NCBI RefSeq assembly: GCF_904849725.1
Contig: NC_058523.1
Span: 206,921,689-206,985,688, forward strand
Source: Hordeum vulgare subsp. vulgare
Lineage: Eukaryota; Streptophyta; Magnoliopsida; Poales; Poaceae
Direction of reading: 5' to 3'
Length of the DNA: 64,000 bases
Made by a program: the position numbers and the translations under genes
Notes under the pieces: model-generated
Databases searched by the model: none
What the model was told of the DNA's origin: nothing
What the model saw: the letters and a program-made list of their open reading frames with translations, nothing else
Part shown: one piece after another, positions 11,502-22,364 of the stretch
Numbering within the stretch: the first letter of the stretch is position 1
How the letters are laid out: the number at the start of each line of letters is the position of its first letter

Positions 11502-13730
11502 GTGTCGCAAACTCACCTCTTGCATTTACTATGTTTGTCAGTTGCCTCTCGTTTTCCTCTCCCCCACTTCACCAATTTGCCTTTTTCGTTTGCCTTTTTC
11601 GTTCGCCTTTTCATTCGCCCTTTTTCTCGCCTGCTCTTTGTTTGCTTGTGTGCTTGCTTTCTTGCTGAAGTCACCATAAATGAAAACACCAAACTTTGTG
11701 ACTTCTCAAATACTAATAATAATGATTTTATAAGTACTCCGATTGCGCCCGCCACTAGTGCGGAGTCATACGAAATCAATGCCGCTTTGCTGAATCTTGT
11801 TATGAAAGAGCAATTCGCTAGCCTTCCTAGTGAAGATGTCGCATGCCTTCTCAATACCTTCATTGAGCTTTGTGATATACAAAAGAAAAAAGATGTGGAT
11901 AATGACGTGATTAAATTGAAGCTTTTTCCTTTCGCGTTGCGACATCGCGCAAAAACTTGGTTTTCTTCTTTGCCCAAAAATAGTATCGATTCTTGGGATA
12001 AGTGCAAAGATGCTTATATATCCAAGTATTTTCCACCGGCTAAGATCATCTCTCTCCGTAATGATATCATGAATTTCAAGCAACTTGATCATGAACATGT
12101 TGCACAATCTTGGGAGAGAATGAAATTAATGATTAGAAATTGTCCCGCTCATGGCTTCAGTCTTTGGATGATTATTCAAATCTTTTACGCTGGCTTGAAT
12201 TTTGCTTCTAGAAATATCTTGGACTCCGCCTCAGGTGGAACGTTCATGGAAATCACGTTAGGGGAATCCACAAAGCTCTTAGACAACATCATGACAAACT
12301 ACTCTCAGTGGCACACTGAAAGGTCACCTACTAGTAAGAAGGTACACGCTATAGAAGAAATTAACTCGTTAAGTGCCAAGATGGACGATTTAATGAATTT
12401 GGTTGCTAGTAGAAGTGCTCCTTTGGATCCTAATGATAAGCCCTTGTCTTCTTTGATTGAGAGTAGAAACGCTAGCTTGAACGTTAATTTTGTTGGTAGG
12501 AATAACTTTGGCAACAACAATGCTTTTAGAGGAAACTATGTTCCTAGGCCTTTTCCTAGTATGTCCTCTAATAACTTTGGCAACTCCTACAACAATACTC
12601 ATGGAAATTACAATAGATTACCCTCTGATCTGGAGAGTAATATCAAAGAGTTCATCAACTCTCAAAAGATTTTTAATGCGTCCAGAGAGGAAAAGCTACT
12701 CAAAATTGACGATTTGGCTAAGAGCGTTGAAAGAATGTCTAGTGATGTTGATGCTCTGAAAGTTAGATGTGCTCCTCCCAAATTCAACATGGATGAAACT
12801 TTGAAAGCAATGCGTGTTTCCATGATTGAAAGCCAAGAAAGAATCGCCCAAATTCGTGCTAGACATGAATGGCTTAAAAAGGCGTGTTCTCGTGATGAGA
12901 ATCATGAAGATCTTAAAGTGCTTGGTGTGACTCCCATTGAATATTTGTTTTCTTGTGTCAAACCTAATGATTATAGGGCTGGATATGAATCCACTTTGGT
13001 TGAAAAATGCCCCAATGATTCGGAGTCCATCTATCTTGATGCAAAAAGCATTGAAAGTGGAGTAGAAGATGTTAAAACTTTGAGTAGTATTGAAATTACT
13101 ACCGTGGATTTCAAGGAATTCAATTATGATAGTTTCTCCTTGATTGAATGCATTTCTTTGATGCAATCCATGTTGACCTCTCCACACGCTTATAGCCAAA
13201 ACAAGGCCTTTACCGATCATATCGTCGAAGCTATGATAAAATCTCTTGAAGAGAAACTTGAATTGGAAGTCTCTATCCCTAGAAAGCTTCATGATGAGTG
13301 GGAACCTACCATTAAAATCAAAATCAAAAACTATGAGTGCAATGCTTTGTGTGATTTGGGTGCTAGTGTTTCTGCGATTCCAAAGTCTTTATGTGATGTT
13401 CTGGGTTTTAATGAGATTGAAGAGTGTTCTCTTAATTTGCATCTTGCTGATTCGACTGTCAATGATGTTCTTATTATTTCAAATAGGAACTATGTACCCG
13501 TGGATTTCGTTGTGCTTGACATTGATTGCAATCCTGCATGCCCTATTATTCTTGGTAGACCTTTCCTAAGGACTATCGGTGCTATCATCGATATGAAGGA
13601 AGGGAATATTAGATTTCAATTTCCTTTAAGGAAGGGCATGGAACACTTTCCTAGAAATAAAATAAGATTGCCTTATGAATCCATGATGAGGGCCCCTTAT
13701 GGTTTGAGCACCAAAGACGACGATACGTGA
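11502..13730 (+). CDS. Gag-protease polyprotein of the Fatima-like element
   Basis: An open frame of 742 codons. Residues 1-58 look like leader translated in frame: they are rich in F, L and C with no gag features. The gag proper probably began at codon 59, where ATA at 11676 stands in front of NENTKLCDFSN. A lost ATG there is likely, and the next in-frame Met is codon 101. Residues about 110-230 form a retrotransposon gag domain (FPFALRHRAKTWFSSLPKNS, then NCPAHGF). An Asn/Gly-rich stretch follows at about 325-375, then a long helical part. A retropepsin-like domain lies near residues 610-720 with CDLGASVSAIP and CPIILGRPFLRTIGAIID, so D-L-G replaces D-S/T-G. There is no CCHC knuckle and no RT. 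The frame stays open despite its age. It would make particle protein packaged with enzymes from elsewhere. Confidence 0.85.
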   Translation: MSQTHLLHLLCLSVASRFPLPHFTNLPFSFAFFVRLFIRPFSRLLFVCLCACFLAEVTINENTKLCDFSNTNNNDFISTPIAPATSAESYEINAALLNLVMKEQFASLPSEDVACLLNTFIELCDIQKKKDVDNDVIKLKLFPFALRHRAKTWFSSLPKNSIDSWDKCKDAYISKYFPPAKIISLRNDIMNFKQLDHEHVAQSWERMKLMIRNCPAHGFSLWMIIQIFYAGLNFASRNILDSASGGTFMEITLGESTKLLDNIMTNYSQWHTERSPTSKKVHAIEEINSLSAKMDDLMNLVASRSAPLDPNDKPLSSLIESRNASLNVNFVGRNNFGNNNAFRGNYVPRPFPSMSSNNFGNSYNNTHGNYNRLPSDLESNIKEFINSQKIFNASREEKLLKIDDLAKSVERMSSDVDALKVRCAPPKFNMDETLKAMRVSMIESQERIAQIRARHEWLKKACSRDENHEDLKVLGVTPIEYLFSCVKPNDYRAGYESTLVEKCPNDSESIYLDAKSIESGVEDVKTLSSIEITTVDFKEFNYDSFSLIECISLMQSMLTSPHAYSQNKAFTDHIVEAMIKSLEEKLELEVSIPRKLHDEWEPTIKIKIKNYECNALCDLGASVSAIPKSLCDVLGFNEIEECSLNLHLADSTVNDVLIISNRNYVPVDFVVLDIDCNPACPIILGRPFLRTIGAIIDMKEGNIRFQFPLRKGMEHFPRNKIRLPYESMMRAPYGLSTKDDDT

Positions 13731-16370
13731 TTCTATCGCTTTTATGCCAGCTAAGGGCGTTAAACAATAGCGCTTGTTGGGAGGCAACCAAATTAACTTA
13801 TCTTTTTCTTTCTGTTTTGTTGCGTCCACACCATCACAATTCTGTTGTTATTGTGTTTTTTGTGTTTCCTTTTGTGTTTGAGCCAAGCAAAACCTTTATG
13901 ACTAGTCTTGGTAATGGTTGTTTGATCCTGCTGGAAAAAGACAGAAACTTTTCACTCACAAGATAATTTTTCATTTTTATTCAGAAAGAGCTTTTGAGTT
14001 GATTATTTTTGCCGCTTGTATATATGCTTTTTTTCCAGGCCGTCGTAATGTTTCAGATTTTTTGAGGTACCATAAGTATACGAAGTATACAGATTGCTAC
14101 AGCCTGGTCTGTTTTTGACATATTATGTTTTTGTTGAGTTGGTTGTTTGTTTTCATGAAACTATGGTTAGTATCGGGGGTACTAGCCATGGAAAAGTGAT
14201 AATACAGTACCCCAACATCAATATAGATAGAATTCAAGTTTGCAACAGTACCAAAAGAAGTGGTAGTTTGTTTTCTTGTGCTAATGTTATCACGAATTTT
14301 TGTTTAAGTTTTGTGTTGTGAAGTTTTCAAGTTTTGGGTGATGTTCTCATGGACGATGAGATAAGGAGTGGAAAGAGCTCAAGCTTGGGGATGCCCAAGG
14401 CATCCCAAGCCAAATTCAAGGACACCAAAAAGCCTAAGCTTGGTTATGCCCCGGGAAGGCATCCCCTCTTTCGTCGTCAATCCATCGGAAACATTACTTG
14501 GAGCTATATTTTTATTCACCACATGATATGTGTTTTGCTTGGAGCGTCTTGTATCTTAGGAGTCTTTTCTTTTTGTCGTGTCACAATCATACTTGCTGCA
14601 CACCTTTTTGAGAGAGAGAGACATGCACTCATCGTGATTTTGCTAGAATGCTCATAGTGCTTCACTTATATCTTTTGAGCTAGATACTTTGGCTCTATGT
14701 GCTTCACTTATATCTTTTAGAGCATGGCAGTGCGTCACTTGGTAGTTGGCTTATGCTATGAAAGTAGTCCCAAAGGTGACAGATACCCAAAGAGGATGCA
14801 AAAACCTCCATATTCATATGCATTGAATAGAAAGAGAAGTTTTGATTCGTCTCAAAAAGTTTTGAGACGTGGATTTGGTAATATTAAGAGCTATGTTAGT
14901 AGGGTGTTGTGAATCTAGAAATACTTGTGTTGAATTTAGTGATTCCCGTAGCATGCACGTACGGTGAACCGCTTTGTTAGGAAGTCGGAGCATAATTGAT
15001 CTATTGATTCTCATCCTTTGTGTTGAGGTCGGGATCGTGCGATGGTTTACACCTACCAACCCTTCCCCTCGGAGTATGCGTTTAGCACTTTGTTTCGATT
15101 ACTAATAAAAACTTCCGCAAGAAGTATGTGAGTTCTTCATGACTAATGTGAGTCCATGGTATAGATGCACTTCCACCTTCCACCATTGCTAGCCTCTCTA
15201 GTGCCGCGCAATTCTCGCCGGTGCAAAAACCCACCAAATTCCTTCCTCAAAACAGCCACCATACCTACCTACTATGACATTTTGATAGCCATTCCGAGAT
15301 ATATTGCATGCAACTCCCACCGTTCCGTCTCATGACTTGTGTCGTCACTCTCATATTGCCATTGCATGATCGTAAGATAGCTAGCGAGATGTTTCAACGT
15401 CATACGCCCTGCTAGATCGTTGCACATCCCGGTACACTGCCGGAGGCATTTCCTATGGAGTCATCATCATTGTGAGCTTTGAGTAAATAAAAGTGTGATG
15501 ATAATCATTATTATAGCATTGTCCCATGTGAGGAAATAAAAAAATAGGCCAAAGAGCCCAAAAAAAAGAGGCCTAAGAGCCCAAATGAAAAAAAAGCAAG
15601 AAAAAGTGAGAAGGGACAATGCTACTATCTTTTTCCACACTTGTGCTTCATAATAGCACCATGTTCTTCATGATTGAGAGATTCTTGCTTTGTCACTACC
15701 ATATGCTAGTGGGAATCTTCATTATATAACTTGGCTTGTATATTCCAATGATGGGATTCCTCAAAATTGCCCTAGGTCTTCGTGAGCAAGCAAGTTGGAT
15801 GCACACCCACTAGTTCTCCTTTTGAGGTTTCACATAGATATAGCTCTAGCGCATCTCTTGTATGGCAATCCCTACTCATTCACATTGATATCTATTAATG
15901 GGCATCTCCATAACCCTTTGATATGCCGAGTCAATGTGACCATCTCCTTTTTTCTCACAACCACCACCACACTCTATTCCACCTATAATGCAATATCCAT
16001 GGCTCGCGCTCATGTATTGCGTGATAGTTATAAAAAGTTTGAGAAAGTAAGAGTGCGAAAACAATTACTTGGCCAATACCGGGGTTGTGCATGATTTACA
16101 TTAGTTGTCTGAGGATGATGGAGCATAGCCACACTATATGATTTTGTAGGGATAACTTTCCTTGGCCTTGTTATTTTGAAAGTTCATGATTACCTTGCTA
16201 GTTTGCTTGAAGTATTATTGTTTTCATGTCAATAGCAAACTATTGTTTCGAATCTTACGGATCTGAACATTCATTTCACGTGAAAGAAGTTGCAAAGGAC
16301 AACTATGCTAGGTAGCATTCCACATCAAAAATTCATTCTTTATCACTTCCCTACTCGAGGACGAGCAGGA
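13731..16370 (+). other. Long conserved-looking non-coding region of the Fatima-like element
   Basis: 2.6 kb lies between the gag-protease stop and the purine tract, where pol would be in a full element. Only short frames occur. It holds a hairpin-like AGCGCTTGTTGGGAGGCAAC at about 13769-13788 just after the stop, repeated AAGCTTGG..ATGCC motifs at 14380-14450, two copies of GTGCTTCACTTATATCTTTT at 14657-14719, and a purine-rich A/G stretch at 15530-15615. From memory these marks recur in Triticeae Fatima copies. Confidence 0.65.
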
Positions 16371-16388
16371 GTTAAGCTTGGGGATGCT
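16371..16388 (+). other. Polypurine tract of the Fatima-like element
   Basis: AGTTAAGCTTGGGGATGCT stretch directly before the 3' LTR start TGATACG. Confidence 0.75.
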
Positions 16389-17930
16389 TGATACGTCTCC
16401 AACGTATCTATAATTTTTGATGGTTTCATGCTATTATCTTGTCAAACTTTGGATGTTATGCATGCCTTTTATATATTTTTTGGGACTAACTTATTAACTC
16501 GGTGCCAAGTGCCAGTTCGTGTTTTTTCATGTTTTTGACCCCTTTCAGAGGAGATTTTGAAACGGAGTCCAAACAGAAGAAAATCCCCAAAAATATTTTT
16601 TTTCGTAACGGAAGAAGATCGGGAAGCTTGAGAGCCAAGACAGGGGAGCCTCAGGGGCCCCCACCCCACGGCCAGGGGGGAGGCCGCGTCCCACAGGTTT
16701 GTGGGCCCCCTGGGCACCCTCTGCCCTAGGGGTTGCGCCTATAAATTCCCTAAAAATCCCAAAAAAATCAGGAGATCGTCGAAATTACTTTTCCGCCGCC
16801 GCAAGCTTCTGTCTCCGCAAGATCCCATCTAGGGTACGTTCTCGTGCCCTGCCGGAGGGGAGATTCGGATACGCATGGCTTCTTCATCAATACCATGACC
16901 TCTCCGATGATGCGTGAGTAGTTCACCATAGACCTACGGGTCCATAGCTTGTAACTAGATGGCTTCTTCTCTCTCTTGGATCTTCAATACAAAGTTCTCC
17001 ATGATCTTCATGGAGATCTATCCGATGTAATCTTCTTTTGCGGTGTGTTTGTTGATATCCGATGAATTGTGGATTTATGATCAGATTATCTATGAATCTT
17101 ATTTGAGTTTCTTCTGATCTCTCTTATGCATGATTTCAGATCCTTGTAATTCTCTTCGAGTTGTGGGTTTTGTCTGGCCAACTAGATCTATGATTCTTGC
17201 AATGGGAGAAGTGCTTGGTTTTGGGTTCATACCGTGCGGTGACCTCACCCGGTGATAGAAGGGGTAGCGAGGCACACATCGTGTTGTTCCCATCAAGGGT
17301 AAAAAGATGGGGTTTTCATCATTGGTTTGAGATTATCCCTCTACATCATGTCATCTTGCTTAAGGCGTTACTCTGTTCGTCATGAACTCAATACTCTAGA
17401 TGCATGCTGGATAGCGGTCCATGTGTGGGGTAATAGTAGTAGATGCAGAAAGTATCGGTCTACTTGTCTCAAACGTGATGCTTATATGTATGATCATTGC
17501 CATAGATATCGTCATGACTTTGCGCGGTTCTATCAATTGCTCGACACTAATTTGTTCACCCACCGTGATATTTTCTATTTTGAGAGAAGCCTCTAGTGAA
17601 CACTATGGCCCCGGGTTGTACTCCACACCATATTTTCAGCCTTACACTTTTTACTTCGTTGCACTTTTCGCCTTCAGATCTCACTTTGCAAACAATCTTG
17701 AAGGGATTGACAACCCCTTTGAAGCGTTGGGTCCAAGCTTGTTTGTGTTTGCGCAGGTACTCTGGACTTGACGAGACCCTCCTTCTGGATCGATACATTG
17801 GTTCTCAAACTGAGGGAAATACTTACTGCTCGTGTGTTGCATCACCCTTTCCTCTTCAAGGTAAAAAACCAACGCAAGCCCAGTCTCCGTCAACGTGTCA
17901 ATTTCTGGCACTGTTGTTTGAGAAGTAGCA
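16389..17930 (+). repeat. 3' LTR of the Fatima-like element
   Basis: 1542 bases, colinear with 9894-11442 and with TATAAATT at 16740-16747. It differs by scattered substitutions and small indels, for example a shorter GC-rich block around 16640-16690. Confidence 0.92.
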
Positions 17931-17935
17931 GCGGG
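17931..17935. repeat. Target site duplication gcggg (right)
   Basis: Matches 9889-9893. Confidence 0.92.
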
Positions 17936-18186
17936 CCCAACCACTAATGCGCCTTTCAAGGCCTTGACTGCCACCTGTCCATCAATGACTGTGCATGCCA
18001 TGCGCGTGGCAGAGACGTTTCAGGAGGCGGAGAGGCCACTCCGTGCATGACCTCCCACTTCCCGCATCCGATGTGCGGCGTGGGGAAAGGCAACCACCAG
18101 CAGATCTAGCCAAAAATCCCGTTCGCCGCTTTGGGCCTGGCCCAACAACGCTCTGCACGCATGTGTGGTCTAGGCCCGGCGACTCC
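17936..18186 (+). other. Internal region of the non-autonomous element, right part
   Basis: 251 bases, GC-rich, resuming after the Fatima-like insertion. No gene. The last bases (GGCCCGGCGACTCC) are not a clear polypurine tract. Confidence 0.6.
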
Positions 18187-19009
18187 TGTCGGTGCACTAA
18201 AGGCTGGGTTCTCTAGTGCCCCAGACTTGTGCACGGGCGCAAAGATCCCCTGGCGGTAGGGCGCGGCAGGATCCAGACAAGACTCAGCCCCAAGGTATCC
18301 AAGGCCCCGGCAAGCCTGCCTTGCCGGGAAGACACCCAAGGCCACGTCCGTCTAATGGACGTGATGAGCGCACCTAGCGCAAGTCCCCGTCGAGCCTCCC
18401 TTGCCGGTAATACAACCGAAGCCCCCGGCAAGCTTCCTTGCCGGGACGAAGCACCAAGGCCTCGTCAAGCACCCTTACCAGGATGACGTGGTAGCACACC
18501 ACAGGGTGACCGCCCTTGCCACAGTGCCCCCCCCCCCGTTCCAGCGCATTCCACATGCGCCAGCGGGGCGTCCAGGTGTCGAAACACCTAGACACATGTC
18601 TTCACCAGCACTTGGCTGACATGGACAAGACATGCATTTAATGCACCTGGCAGCGGTAGATGGATAAGCGCCGCTGTAGTTTCACTTTAACATCTCATGA
18701 ACCTACCATCGAGCACTGTAGGTGACCCCTTTGCCTATAAAAGGAGGGCCTTCGCTCATTCACAAGGGGTTAGACTTTTTAGAGATTGGCCAAGAAGATG
18801 GTTATCATCACTGTAAACGAACAACAAAAGAACGCTTAATGCGATCAGACGAGCAGGACGTAGGGTTTTACGCGTAAGCGGCCCGAACCTGGGTAAAAAG
18901 GCTTGCCGGGTGTTGATCGTTAGGTCCGCTCTTAACGTTGTTTTTTCCGTCCTATGATCACAAGGGTATCGTGTTGATCCCCATAGGTATCGACCTAGCA
19001 TCGCCGACA
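18187..19009 (+). repeat. 3' LTR of the non-autonomous element
   Basis: 823 bases, colinear with 6961-7790. TATAAAAG at 18736-18743. A shortened C-run lies at 18529-18537. Confidence 0.9.
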
Positions 19010-19014
19010 CCATT
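19010..19014. repeat. Target site duplication ccatt (right)
   Basis: Matches 6956-6960. Beyond it the minus-strand Sabrina-like gag-pol frame resumes. Confidence 0.9.
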
Positions 19015-19403
19015 GATATTATCGACCAAGAGATCTTTAATCATAGCAACACTAGGTTCAACTCTAATTTGTTCAGCTGGTTTGGTTGTTCTAACATAAG
19101 TTTTCTTAACCACAGTTGAAGTTTTAGCTTGTTCCTTCATCCTAACAGGAAAAGGTGGTTTTTCAATATAAGAAGTGGGAACAACTGGATCAACAATGTA
19201 AATGATAGTTTCTTCTTTAGCTTTTACCGGTTCTTTAATTTCTTATTTAATAGGTGGGGTATATTTAAACCATTTCTCCTTAGGGAGATCAACATGAGTA
19301 GCAAAAGATTCACAAAAGGAAGCTACTATCTAAGTGTCAAGTCCATATTTAGTGCTAAACTTTTGAAAAGCATCGGTATTCATAAAAGATTTAACACAAT
19401 CGA
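19015..19403 (-). pseudogene. Gag C-terminal to protease linker of the Sabrina-like element
   Basis: On the minus strand a Lys/Thr/Val-rich linker is translated (TVVKKTYVRTTKPAEQIRVE, then PSVAMIKDLLVDNIN). It connects the gag fragment at 25022-25693 with the protease segment left of 6956. It is bounded on one side by the LINE target duplication and on the other by the ccatt duplication. It is too short to judge how intact the frame was. Confidence 0.55.
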
Positions 19404-19414
19404 ACTTAGGTTCT
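19404..19414. repeat. LINE target site duplication (left)
   Basis: acttaggttct, repeated at 25011-25021. The 11-bp variable-length duplication fits target-primed reverse transcription. Confidence 0.88.
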
Positions 19415-19593
19415 TTTTTTAGAGAGTACGCCAAAGGCGTACCATATTTTTATAGAAGGCATAAAGTTTAATTACAAGAAGCTAGCGTAGAATGCGAACA
19501 TTCAAGCTAGTCGACTCCAACCTATGAGAACTAAGGCTACTCTCTCACAAATCGTTGTAGACCTCCTCCTCCTATCCCTGCAATCTTAAGATC

Positions 19594-20229
19594 CTACACC
19601 TCCTTCGCGATTTGGCACAGCAATTGCGTAGGGTTCTTGAATTGGAACGGCCTGTTAATCACCCGGGCGTTTCTCTGCTTCCGCAAGGCCCATGCCATGA
19701 TAATTACCAGAGTAGCAAAACCACGCCGCTCGGCATAACTGAACTGGCTCCTCGCCCGAAGCCACCAATCCATAAATGTGTCATGAGGCTCCGGCGTCCT
19801 GATCTGAATGTTGAGCTCTTGGAACCCCAAGTACCAAACCTCTCTTACATATACGCATTGAATCAGAATGTGCTCGACGTTATCTTGGTCTTGTAGGCAT
19901 ATGAAGCAAGGCGAGGGGTGTTCTTGCAATCCACGTCTGGCGCGGCGGTCCGAGGTCCATAGTCGTAGTTGCACGGCCGACCAAGCAACGATTTTGCACC
20001 TGAGGGGTGCCCAACTCCTCCATATGCACTTCGCAAAGGGGACCCTCTCTAACCCAGCGCATAGCCTTTCATAGGTAGATCTCGCCGTGTAAACTCCTGA
20101 GTTGTCACAAGGCCAAGAGAAAATGTCCGGCATGTGCGCGTCCCTCTGCACAGATCCAATCACGTCCCAAGATGCATAAGTTGGACTTGAGCCGTGAAGG
20201 AAATGTTGTCGTGGATGTCCTAGAGCCAT
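19594..20229 (-). pseudogene. LINE ORF2 C-terminal zinc-binding domain (zf-RVT type)
   Basis: The frame contains FSWPCDNSGVYTARSTYERL, then KIVAWSAVQLRLWTSDRRAR, then CFICLQDQDNVEHILIQC. This Trp/Cys/His pattern (CxxC...H...C) is that of the zinc-binding region at the end of plant LINE reverse transcriptases. The C-terminal part is a helical Arg-rich tail. It lies in a different frame from the RT at 20931-21674, so a frameshift separates them in the 20229-20931 interval, which shows only fragments. Confidence 0.8.
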
Positions 20230-20930
20230 CTGTTATTATCCAGTGCCTCCTGAACCATCCTCGGGTTGCGTGTACGAGTACCCACGCTGCTATAAATCAG
20301 CGGTGCGATGTCAAAGATCGCAAAACCATGAATCCATCTATCCCTCTAGAACAGTACACGACTCCCTTCGCCCACCTTGATCATCACTAGGTCGTCGAAC
20401 ACCTGCCTCACCAACTGGTCATCATACATGGGAATGCCTTGCCATGGTCTGCCTGGGTCATTTCTACGGAGCCATTCCCAATGGACTCGCAACGCCAAAG
20501 CTTGTAGTTGCAGATTCTTCACGCCCAGGCCACCGAACTCAGTCGGTCGACAGATGGAGTTCCATGCGACTTGACAGTGCCGTCCACTAACCTTTTCTTT
20601 TCCTTTCTAGAAGAATGCTCTCATCCATCTATTAATCTCTTCAAAGACCTAAATCGGCGCTTCCAGAACGATTAAGTGGTGAACAGGCCTCGCTGCCGCA
20701 ACGGACTTCACTAACACTAGCCTGCCGGCCTGCTGGATTTGCCCTCTGTGCCATGCGGGCACGAAGAGTTTGGCTTGGTCCAGAAGGGGTTGCCATTGCA
20801 CCCTGGTGAGTTGCCGAATTGCTAGCTACAGGCCAATATACTTGCAGGGGAACTCACCCGCCTGACATTGTAGCACGTCCGCCACCCTGTACTGATCCTG
20901 TTCCTCCCCTCTCATGAGAATGGCAGAAGA

Positions 20931-22244
20931 TTATGTGTAGTTCACCTTGAGGCCGGACGCCTCGCCGAAGATGTGGAGGGCGTTCCGAACGACACCCATG
21001 TCCTGCGGCGAAGGTCTGATGAACAAGGCTACATCATCGGCGTAAATCGACAGGCATTGCAAAGCCGTAACTCCAGTGAACGCACTGATAATGCCATCCG
21101 ATTCAGCTTTGTTGATGATGCTAGTTAGCACGTCCATCGCGATCACGAATGGCAGGGGCGAGATGGGATCACCATCCCTTAAACCCTTGGCATGCACAAA
21201 ACTCCTCCCTGGGACTCCATTCACAATGACATTGGTGCTCGCCGAGTTAAGTAGCGCAGCCACCCAACCAATCCACTTGCTACCGAATCCTTTTGCGCGA
21301 AGAACGTCGAAGAGGAACGACCACACCAGGGAATCAAAGGTGCGCGAAATATCCAATTTGAGGAACACTCCTGGATCACGACGGGAATGGAATCTCCTTG
21401 CTACTTGGCGCACGAGCAGGAAGTTATCGTGCAAACTCCTGTCAAGGATGAAGGCAGACTGGTTGGCCGCTACAATATCCTTCATCATCCTCTTGGCTCT
21501 GATCGCAAGCATCTTGGCGAATAATTTGGCCACGCTATGAGGCAGACTCATTGGACGAAAGTCTCCAACCTCTTGAGCATCCAGTTTCTTCGGGATGAGG
21601 ACGATGTGGGCGTGATTGAGCTTGCTAAATCCACTGTTGTCCCCAACGAACAACTTGAGTAACACGGCCATCATATCCTGCTAGATGATTGGTCAAGCGT
21701 GGTGGTAGAAGGCCCCAATAAATCCATCCGGTCCCGCCGCGTGATCGGCGGGCAGCTCTTTAATGGTGTTCCAGGTTTCTTCCTTCGTGAACATCTCCTC
21801 GAGCTCTTAAAGATCAGCAACTTGAATCCCAATAAAGTCAAGGTTCACACCGTCCTCCCTCGCTTGGGCACGCCGCAGCATCCATTCATAAGCTTCGCTA
21901 AAGATCTCCTCCTTCCGATCCTGGTCAGTGCGAATAACGCCATTGTGCCTAACATGAGCAATGAAATTGTTTGATCTCCGTCCGTTTGCCACAGCTTGGA
22001 AGAGCTCGGTGTCCGCATCTCCCTCCTTGATCCATCTGATCCTCGATCTGTGTCTTTCAATAGTACGCTCCAGCGACGCAAGGCCTAGCAGCGCACGTTT
22101 GACAGTGCGTCTGAGCCATAGCTCACCTGGGTAGAGCAACCTAGCTTCCTGAACTCTATCTATCCTAGCGATCAACCAATTGGCTACCGCCATATGATTT
22201 TTTAGGTTCCCTATCTTGCGCTGGCGCCGGGCCTGGAGGTCCAT
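20931..22244 (-). pseudogene. LINE ORF2 reverse transcriptase domain
   Basis: The minus-strand frame carries the L1-type RT blocks: HAHIVLIPKKLDAQEVGDFR, PMSLPHSVAKLFAKMLA, then VFLKLDISRTFDSLVW (first catalytic Asp), GLRDGDPISPLPFVIAMDVL, and the core YADDVALF with both Asp present. Codon 1 of the 21674 frame is not the real start, since the same frame continues upstream to 22244 through a stop near 21804. The frame stops at 20930 just after SGLKVNYT, where related proteins continue with K, so an AAA to TAA change is likely. Confidence 0.88.
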
Positions 22245-22364
22245 AGCAGTGTTCCTGAGGAGAGCATCTAAGCGCTTAAATGGGTCCAGAATCTCCTCGT
22301 CGCAAGTCCAGGCCTCCCTGACGGCCTCCTCAAATCCTTCCAGCTTAGTCCAATAAAGCTCAAA

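Larger units (their letters stand above)
9894..17930 (+). mobile_element. Fatima-like Ty3/gypsy element encoding only gag and protease
   Basis: LTRs of 1549 and 1542 bases (9894-11442, 16389-17930) begin TGATACGTCTCC and end GTAGCA, with target duplication gcggg. The order is LTR, primer-binding site, gag-protease frame 11502-13730, 2.6 kb without coding potential, purine tract, LTR. RT, RNase H and integrase are absent, so it is non-autonomous and depends on enzymes from a related full-length element. The LTR sequences are similar but carry scattered substitutions, so the insertion is not recent. The family name is from memory. Confidence 0.9.
6961..19009 (+). mobile_element. Small non-autonomous LTR retrotransposon, split by a Fatima-like element
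   Basis: Two direct LTRs (6961-7790 and 18187-19009) begin TGTCGGTGCAC and end in GACA, flanked by the 5-bp duplication ccatt. Without the inserted element at 9894-17930 and its duplicated target, its own length is about 4.0 kb. The TATA box and the sequence after the first LTR put it on the plus strand. The internal region holds no gag, protease, RT or integrase that I can recognise, so it must have been mobilised in trans. Its LTRs differ from each other at visibly more positions than those of the Fatima-like element inside it, as expected if it is older. Family unknown. Confidence 0.9.

Noticed and set aside
11502..13730. 742-codon ORF as a host gene
   Set aside because: It lies between LTRs with a primer-binding site and has gag and retropepsin features, so it is an element protein.
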